64,000 nucleotides of DNA from Artemisia argyi (lineage: Eukaryota; Streptophyta; Magnoliopsida; Asterales; Asteraceae). Position numbers and translations under genes: made by a program. Positions 57,782 to 64,000 of this stretch are shown one piece after another (position 1 is the stretch's first letter; the number at the start of each line of letters is the position of its first letter). The notes beneath the pieces were generated by a model that did not search any database, had not been told where the DNA came from, and worked only from the letters and a program-made list of their open reading frames with translations. Location of the stretch: positions 10,479,897 to 10,543,896 of the forward strand of contig CM060684.1 of the NCBI GenBank assembly GCA_030686995.1, read 5' to 3'.

Positions 57782-57799
57782 TCCCCGGCAACAGCGCCA
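57782..57799 (-). promoter_or_regulatory. Primer binding site (tRNA-Asp type) of Tat-like derivative
   Basis: The minus strand reads TGGCGCTGTTGCCGGGGA, six bases from the LTR end, as in Athila/Tat elements. Confidence 0.85.
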
Positions 57800-57805
57800 A
57801 AAACT

Positions 57806-59258
57806 TGATATGCTAATTAGCAACCATGTTTTAAATTTATAGAAACAAGAATTACCGGTTAACTAGAAACACATTCGGGCAAGTATACCCTAGTCAATTG
57901 TAGTATAGGAGTGGTAAATCAAGGTCGTCCCAAGAGACTTGTTTGCACTCAAGTGTCGTTTGTTTGTTTAAGAAAGTAACAAATTAGTGGTTATGATTGT
58001 CACAGATCAAACCACAAGAAAAGCAATAAGAGAACAAGCACACAAAGAACATTCATCACAAGAATCACATCAATAACAAACATCTTGAAATATAAAAGTA
58101 ACAAAGTTTACCCAAAGTATGAATTACAATATGCATAGGTGAAAGATTATAGCAACCTTCAAGCCTCCAATCAACTACAACTTCTAAACAAGCCGGAAAA
58201 TTATACCCGAACACTTGCTTGAGCACTTGAGCACTACTTCGGAAAATGGCAAAGGGTTGTCGTCTTTTGGGTGAGATAAAGGTGGTGACAATTCATCCTT
58301 AAGGGTAGAGGATAGAAGTGCACCTGGTAAAAATTCGTCCTTTAGGGTGGAGGCTTGAAATTGACCATGGTAAGTTGGTAACAATTCTTCCTTTAAGTTG
58401 GAGGCTGGAATTGCACCTTTGTTTTGGTGGAAATTCGTCCTTGCGGGTGGAGGCTCGAATTGCACCTTTGTTTTGGTGAAAATTCGTCCTTGAGGGTGGA
58501 GGCTTGAATTGCACACTTAGAACCAAGCCAAAGTGGTCTTATTTATAGTAGAAATCAAGCCTTAGCCTCCAAGCATAAAACTTGGGCACTAAGTGTCAAA
58601 AAATGCCAGGTTTAGGAGTTATTATAGAGACATGATCGGACTTGGGGCTTAATGGCACTTAATTATGTATTAAAAATGACTTGGGGAGGTCAGCAAGCAT
58701 CCAACCGATCGGTTGGATTCCATCCGATCCGGATGGATGAAAAGTTAGTTCCATCCGAATCGGTTGCGGGCTCCTACCGATCGGATGGATGAGTTTGGCA
58801 GAAAATGATAAACATGAAAGTTGTAGATCTTTCTCTTAGCTTTCTGAGACCGCTTGAATCAACTAAATCGGAGTTCGTATGCTCAACTTATGACCAAAGT
58901 GGTGAAGGTGTGTCGGGAACAACGAGTCTTCCAATAATTCTTCGTTTTAGCTTCTTTCCTTCATTTCACTTCTCGTTTTCCTTCTTGTGCTTTATTCTTG
59001 AGTCTTTGGAGTGACAACTTCATGACTTTATCTTCTCGAATATACTCCAAGAGACTTTCATTTTTTCGGGAATTCCTCCGTACATTCATAAATCTTCGTT
59101 TTTGTTCATTTCTTCGTCTTTTTCTTGGTTTTCTTCGTCATGAACCTAAAATAGAGAATATACTTCATTAAGTACCATAAGTTCATAAAAGTGACCAAAA
59201 TAGATGCATAAAATCCACAATAACGCTCCTAAAAACATGTTAATTTTGAGCGTTATCA
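57806..59258 (-). mobile_element. 5' LTR of the Tat/Athila-like derivative (1453 bp)
   Basis: Ends are TGATATGC (57806) and GCGTTATCA (59258). On the minus strand: CCGATCGG-type motifs in U3 (58697-58790), TATAAATAA box (58548-58540), then five repeats of about 49 bp (58291-58515) in the transcribed part. Apparent frames across those repeats are only repeat-derived. Confidence 0.88.
58291..58515 (-). repeat. Five imperfect repeats of about 49 bp in LTR
   Basis: The anchor ATTCNTCCTT recurs at 58291, 58333, 58384, 58433 and 58482 (spacing 42, 51, 49, 49). Each is followed by a GGTGGAGGCT-like segment and, in the last three units, GAATTGCAC. The array lies downstream of the TATA box, so it would be in the transcript. 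Confidence 0.85.
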
Positions 59259-59700
59259 CATTCTACCATTAGAGGGTGAATTTGCTTCACCTAAGGCTGA
59301 AGGGTTATTGAATGCTGATGAGTATATTGGAGTTGAAGAGGATGGAGGTGGTGAATTTGATAGTCATTTGGATGAAATAAATTTGAATTCAAGTGAGGAA
59401 TTAGCGGACTCTCAATCTGCATATTCGTCGTATCACCTTGAGGGCAAGGTGATTTTTGAAGGAGTGGGGAGTATTACAGCATGGGTAGCGGAAGGCGGAA
59501 GAATGGTGTTGTGTTATGTCCAAGGTAGTGGAAGGCGGAAGAGGAAAAAGGTGTTGGTTGCGGTAGCGGAAGGCAGGAAAACTACGGGAGTGGAAGGTAG
59601 GACTAGGATTGGGATTGGGATTAGGATATGGGATCCTAGAAAGAAGAGAAAATTTTCAAGACCACACCTTGAGGACAAGGTGATTTCGAAGGAGTGGGAA
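59259..59700 (+). pseudogene. 3' end of a gypsy pol, with internal duplication
   Basis: The frame ends HLEDKVISKEWE at a stop overlapping the next LTR. About 220 bp earlier a near copy reads YHLEGKVIFEGVGSITA. Such xLEDKVxFEG tails are usual at the very end of gypsy pol. The stretch between the two copies is a Gly/Arg/Lys-rich repeat (GSGRRKRKKV). The acidic start (ADEYIGVEEDGGG) is not recognised. Upstream sequence was replaced by the Tat-like derivative. Confidence 0.55.
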
Positions 59701-59948
59701 TGATACGCTCCGGGCTTATGTCATATTATATTTATTTAGGATATGTCTTTGTATCGTATTAGGAAAGTGTCATTGTTTAGATATGTTTTTATGTTTGGCT
59801 TGTTTACAAGCTAGGGTTATTCGGTTATATATACCGAATCATTATTATGAATGAATCAATCAAGTTTTAAGATCAATAATTCTCTAGTTTTCTCTTCTAT
59901 TTTTTAAAAAGCTCGCACACGCTAAAAGTGATGCCTTATCCTGATACA
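59701..59948 (+). mobile_element. Short gypsy LTR (about 250 bp)
   Basis: TGATACGCTCC begins just after a purine tract (AAGGAGTGGGAA). A TATATATA box lies near 59824. The end at CCTGATACA (59948) is a guess. A TGGTATCAACC a little further (59962) resembles a decayed primer site. Confidence 0.5.
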
Positions 59949-61731
59949 ACCTCTAACTGGGTGGTATCAACCTTGCAACTGTAAGACTCGTTCGATTCAC
60001 AGCTAAGCCTATTAAATTTCTCAGTCACACCTTCATAGAATAAAAAATACCAACCATATGTAAAATGGTATAATTAATCGATGATAACATGTGAAGTAGT
60101 TGGATGTAAATTTCCGGCTAGAACTTATTAGAGTCATTTTTTTTTTTTTTTTTTTTTTCAAAGGCAACTTATTATAGTCACTGGTTAAAATTATTCTTCA
60201 AAGTCAACTTCAATGTTAATACTATATGAAGTAGTTGCATGTAAATTTCTGACTAATTCTAGTCATTGGTTTAAATTATTCTTTTAAGTCAACTTTGATG
60301 TAATTAAGAAGAGATGAAAGGGCAGATCTTAATATCTATATGTACGGTTATAGTAGTGATTAATCAAAACTTTGGCAAACAATATTATGCGATTATATAT
60401 TTTTCGGGATAATAAGTTTACGCATGTCGAGAATTTTAGAGAATAATTTTATAAAATAGAATTAGGGTTTGTGTTACATTCACATTTGGAAAAGATATGA
60501 TGAAAGAATGATATATCACACAAATTTAGTACCTATCACGTTTTATTAAGAAAATATGTTGTTTTGTTTTTTTTTTTTTTTTTTTTTTTTTTCCAAATAG
60601 ATTTACAAGTTTAATTAGAATTTAAGTTTTAGCAAGAAACTTATATCAAAATTTACTTTTTAGCAGAAAAGCTTTATAAATCACACCCGCTTTCTTCAGG
60701 TTTATTTATTTATTTATTTATCCATTTATTTATTTTTATTTTCCCTAGTTTTGACACATGTATGTTTTGACGTTCTTTATTAAAAATCACGGGAATAATA
60801 TTTTAGAGGAACTAGTTAAAATGCTCGTGCACGCGCGGGTTTTTTTTGTTTTTTTTAATTTTTTGAAATAATTATTTATTAATTTTAATTCTATTGTTAA
60901 TTGCATCTCATATATATTTTTTGTATTTATCTTCTACATGTGTTATAGATAAATATAAAATAAAAAGATTTTTTTTTAAATATCTTATCTATATTTTTTG
61001 TATTTATCTTCTACTTTTGTTATGGATAAATATAAAATATTACCTAATAAGAAAATAATTTTTTTTAATAAAATTATTACTAAATCAGGTATGAATTGAT
61101 TCTTTTAAAATGCAAAATTATGTAAAAGATTGGTCAATAAAAAGATTCAGTTGAAAATTTGAAACCTCATGCAAAAGTCTTTTCTACTCCAAAAAATCAA
61201 ATCCAAAAAATTGACAAACTTGTCTTAATGATTCATAACAAGTCGGGTCCTACTAATTAACATGCATGTTCACGCAGTTAAGACATAAAATCAATTTTCA
61301 AAATTATGGTAGCACCTCCCAGTGTCGCTTTCATAAACAATTATTTACTGTTCATCGACATTTAAACTAACACCGTACTATGTATCTAAAATATTTACGT
61401 ATATCCCAGTATCATCCTCTTTCAAACTTGTCTTAAAAAATGGCCCATTTGCGATTCAAATTTGATGATGAATTCATTTTACATCCAATGGATCCATGAT
61501 TGTCACCGATAGAATATTGTATCAGTTTGTTAATACTAAGGCTCAGATAATTCTTAAATCGTATAAAGTTCACTTTCTTAATACAATATTTCTACCTTAT
61601 TGATTGACTTGGTTTACAAGAAATTTATATAGGGATAAGACGAGAATGAACATTCAATGTCTAAGCAAAAGAAAGAGAGAAAAAATAGAGAATTCGATGC
61701 ATTGTTATATTCTGAACGAAAGACCAAAACA
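59949..61731. other. Intergenic AT-rich DNA
   Basis: No gene seen. It contains T runs at about 60138-60158 and 60567-60592, an imperfect duplication of about 130 bp (GAAGTAGTTG ... GTCAACTT; copies near 60092 and 60219) and a CGTGCACGCGCGGG patch at 60824-60838. Confidence 0.5.
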
Positions 61732-62069
61732 CACTACAAGAAAATAGATATAAGAGAGGGTTTAGTGAAACAAAAAAGTGTCACTAAATGTAACCTTTTA
61801 ATGTCACTTTTTAAAAAGTGCGAGTAAAAGCTTAAAATTTTGATATTTAATGACACTTTTTATATACTAAATGTGTCTTAAAAAAAAATATGTATCATCT
61901 CACTTTTTTGTGTCATTATAAATTGGCTTTTACTTACCGGACTTCTGCCTAAACTTTTTAAATGTAGGAGAAGCATACAAAAATTTTGATGATACATTTT
62001 TATAATTTTATTGACTTTTTTAATTTTTAGTGACACTTTTTAACTATTTACAATATTTATGTAGCGAAC
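61732..62069 (+). mobile_element. CACTA-type end, possibly a small non-autonomous element
   Basis: CACTACAAGAAAA at 61732 is the standard plant CACTA terminus. Within 330 bp the words AGTGTCACTAAA, TAATGACACTTTTT and TTAGTGACACTTTTT follow in both directions, as in subterminal repeats. A weak opposite end (TTTATGTAGCG, about 62059-62069) matches the inverted terminus at 8 of 11 positions, but no 3-bp target duplication agrees. Confidence 0.6.
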
Positions 62070-62602
62070 CATGTTTATACTGTAGACTAGGTGAATTTTG
62101 GTGAAAATTCATAATGAACCCTTCATTAAAGGTTAAACCTTTTGGTGAAAATAACCGCCTTTTAAATAGAATCCGACAACACTATATTAGCGACAATTCT
62201 CTCTCACTATTGTTGATAGTCACATCTATTGAGTGGCTGCAACGCTTAATGACGAATTTCTGTCACAAACCTTTGGTATTCATTGTATTCGAACTCAAGT
62301 TTATTAATTTATACAAGCATGCACTCCTCACCGCCTAACTTGTATTGTAATTTAACTTGAAGTCTATTTGGTCTAGGGTAATCTTAGTTACATAAAATAC
62401 TTGATGACACGAAAATCACAAACATATATTTTTTTATAAAACTGTTTTTGTAATGAGTAAGAAATAGAAGGAAATCATGATTTTATATGTTTTTCTTTAA
62501 TTTTGCGTTTAATGTTGGGGCACAGTTATTTTGTGATGAAGGAAGTAAAGTTTACGAGTATTTGTTAAAATTTTAATCTCGTTCATATATTTTCTATGAA
62601 CG
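62070..62602. other. Promoter-distal upstream region of the ankyrin gene
   Basis: No clear gene. A 74-codon frame at 62114-62338 has no recognisable features. Confidence 0.4.
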
Positions 62603-62640
62603 TTGACGTTGACTAAATCAAGGGAGCTAGAGTATAAATA
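62603..62640 (+). promoter_or_regulatory. Core promoter of the ankyrin gene: tandem TTGAC boxes and TATA box
   Basis: TTGACGTTGACT at 62603-62614 holds two TTGAC cores (WRKY W-box core; TGACG is also a bZIP half-site). TATAAATA at 62633-62640 follows 18 bp later. The start codon is 131 bp downstream of the TATA box. WRKY control is inference from the motif only. Confidence 0.55.
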
Positions 62641-62770
62641 ATTGCAAGAATACATGCTGAAATGATCATATCTGAAAAGCCTTCAATGATTTCATTCGCT
62701 TACACATACACAATTTTTGCTTGATTGCTCGATCTGAGCTATTATTCCTTCGTTCAACATACCAAGTTCT

Positions 62771-62918
62771 ATGGCAATGGAATTTACAAAAAGCTTCTTC
62801 AAAAAAAAAGAAATTCCATCATCCGACCCTAGTCATATGGTTATGGAATACTCTTTGCCAGGCGCCTATAGTCGATTACAAAATCCACGGGATCTACCGA
62901 ATCTAGATATGGTTGACG
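62771..62918 (+). CDS. Ankyrin-repeat protein gene, exon 1
   Basis: ATG at 62771 opens MAMEFTKSFFKKKEIPSSDP and continues to LPNLDMVD, where GACG|GTAATT gives a splice donor at 62919. The exon ends in phase 1, and its last base plus AT from the proposed second exon at 63725 make a GAT codon that leads straight into the ankyrin frame. The match of phase, the TATA box upstream and the donor/acceptor pair support this start. The N-terminal 49 residues have no known domain. Confidence 0.55.
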
Positions 62919-63724
62919 GTAATTTCTGTCATCCGGCCATTCTACTCTTTTGTTCCTTCACTCCAATTTTTTACATACTACTACCATACATTTTTTTTTA
63001 ATTATTGTTTTTTTAATTTTTATGGAAGGCCCTTCATTTCTGTAATCCCACATGGAGATTAGTATTAGTATAATTGAATCCTACTAAAAATGCAGTTATT
63101 ATTAATATATTAGAGTAAATTACACCATTCGTCTTTGTGGTCTGCGTTGACAGCAGTGGTTCGTCCCTTTTCCCAAAAAATGTGCCGTTTATCTCTCTAA
63201 CGATCATCGCTAATGCTCGTTAAATCCCTCATTCGCCTAACACGTGAATGTAAAATAGTCATTTTATTCTTAACTTATCTTCTTCACCTGTTTATTCTTT
63301 TTAAGTTTTGTTTTTCTTAAAATTGAAATTCTTAAAAACACTAAAGAACAATGATGGTAATTTCACATATTCAACCTACATAAATCATCAAAATCAAACC
63401 AAAATAAAAATCAAAATCAATTTTATGTCTTTTAAAAAGCATAATAAACTACTTGTTGAAAATATCATTTTACCAGATCTTATTAGAAACCTTGGTATCT
63501 TGTTTTCTTGTCATGCTCATGCACATCAGGGCAAAAATAATTAACAACGTGTTCTTCAATTGTTAACCCAATATTCCAGCTTCTAGCCTTATATTTTTTA
63601 AACAAACTTCAGTTTCTAGCCTTATATTTTCTTTAAACTCCAGAAAATATGCTCTCTAAACTTATAATTTCTAACCATATAATAACAGAGCACTTGCTAA
63701 CTTTGCGTTGAAACTACTAAATAG
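62919..63724 (+). other. Intron 1 of the ankyrin-repeat gene (proposed)
   Basis: 806 bp beginning GTAATT and ending AAATAG. CTAAC at 63697-63701 is a plausible branch point 24-28 bp before the acceptor. AT-rich, no coding signal. Confidence 0.5.
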
Positions 63725-64000
63725 ATGGTAGAAAAAAGGATTACTTTGAATATGGTGCCCCTCTATATGAAGCATCCATTCAAGGTGACTGGAAAGCTGC
63801 TAAAGCCATTCTTGAAAAGAAACCAGAGTTGGTAAGGTATGCTATCACTGAAAATGGTGAAACAGCACTTCACGTGGCGGTATCCGCAAACAGAAGCAAA
63901 CAGGTGGTAGAATTTGTGAAAAATCTGGTAAATGAGATGACAGTGGAAGACTTGGAACTTGTAAACAAAAATCACAATACAGCCCTTTATTTGGCAGCTG
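63725..64000 (+). CDS. Ankyrin-repeat protein gene, exon 2 start (ACD6/ITN1-like family), cut by window edge
   Basis: The frame reads DYFEYGAPLYEASIQGDWKA, ENGETALHVAVSANRSKQVV and VNKNHNTALYLAA, two ankyrin units with the TALHxA / TALYLAA signatures, and is open to the window end. The PLYEASIQGDW start and ENGETALHVA wording are typical of plant membrane ankyrin proteins with a C-terminal PGG domain (ACD6/ITN1-like), which act in defence and salt responses. The PGG and membrane part would lie beyond the window. No ATG is in frame within this exon, so an upstream exon is required. This is the only sequence here that looks like a working host gene. Confidence 0.85.

Larger units (their letters stand above)
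54036..57805 (-). other. Non-coding internal region of the Tat/Athila-like derivative
   Basis: 3.8 kb with no gag or pol. Besides the polypurine tract at 54036-54050, similar CCCCCACACTT sites lie at 55026-55036 and 55826-55836. A run of about 44 A is at 54080-54123. CCGATCGG words occur at 56568-56640. An aborted PBS-like site is at 57681-57697. This is a large retrotransposon derivative that must move by help from others. Confidence 0.7.

Noticed and set aside
58184..58526. Two overlapping 75-110 codon minus-strand frames with repeated peptides (TNFHQNKGAI)
   Set aside because: They translate the 49-bp LTR repeats in two phases; not a gene.
62721..62906. Alternative 61-codon frame overlapping ankyrin exon 1
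   Set aside because: It cannot be joined in phase to the ankyrin frame with the visible donor, whereas the ATG at 62771 can.

Overview
The window is plant nuclear DNA, almost certainly from a eudicot and most likely from a daisy-family (Asteraceae) species. This rests on the AT-rich, transposon-dominated composition, on tRNA-iMet and tRNA-Asp primer binding sites, and on two protein types I remember as common in Asteraceae annotations: the copia third-ORF protein and the acidic LINE-type ORF1 tail. I could not check this by search. More than 90% of the 64 kb is transposable-element sequence. The only convincing host gene is the start of an ankyrin-repeat gene at the right edge.

Layout. 3-4170: 3' end of a Tekay/Del-type Ty3/gypsy chromovirus (+) with its 3' LTR. 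4171-6067: unassigned AT-rich DNA. 6068-17686: a pol-less SIRE-like copia element (+) in the order LTR, internal, LTR, truncated second internal start. Its internal part holds a decayed gag, a LINE-derived retroposed insert with a 13-bp target duplication, and a decayed ORF3-type gene. 17687-17736: patchwork filler at a break. 17737-50809: a Tekay/Del chromovirus on the minus strand, split in its gag by a gag-only Athila/Tat-like element (+, 25515-45330, TSD TGGAA). That element is itself split by a copia element (-, 30733-42888, TSD GAAAC). 50810-52655: a CACTA end, a possible hAT end and a truncated copia LTR (-). 53319-59258: a non-coding Athila/Tat-like derivative (-). 59259-59948: a gypsy pol tail and LTR (+). 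59949-62600: intergenic, with a second CACTA end. 62633-64000: promoter, first exon, intron and start of the second exon of an ankyrin-repeat gene.

How the parts relate. The three nested elements were inserted in order: Tekay LTRs differ by roughly 1-2% by eye, Athila-like LTRs by about a dozen positions in 1408 bp, and copia LTRs by none that I could find. The copia pol frame is complete, but its gag carries a nonsense codon and frame changes. The element also has a 1183-residue third ORF and an antisense ORF with its own TATA box.

The most unusual pattern is shared by four unrelated LTR families here. Each carries a private short motif repeated in U3 just upstream of the TATA box and echoed inside the element: GGCGGAACCC inverted repeats (SIRE-like), TGACGGCGTCA (Athila-like, often paired 21-23 bp apart), AGCAGCAG with about 16-17 bp period (copia) and CCGATCGG words (Tat-like derivative).
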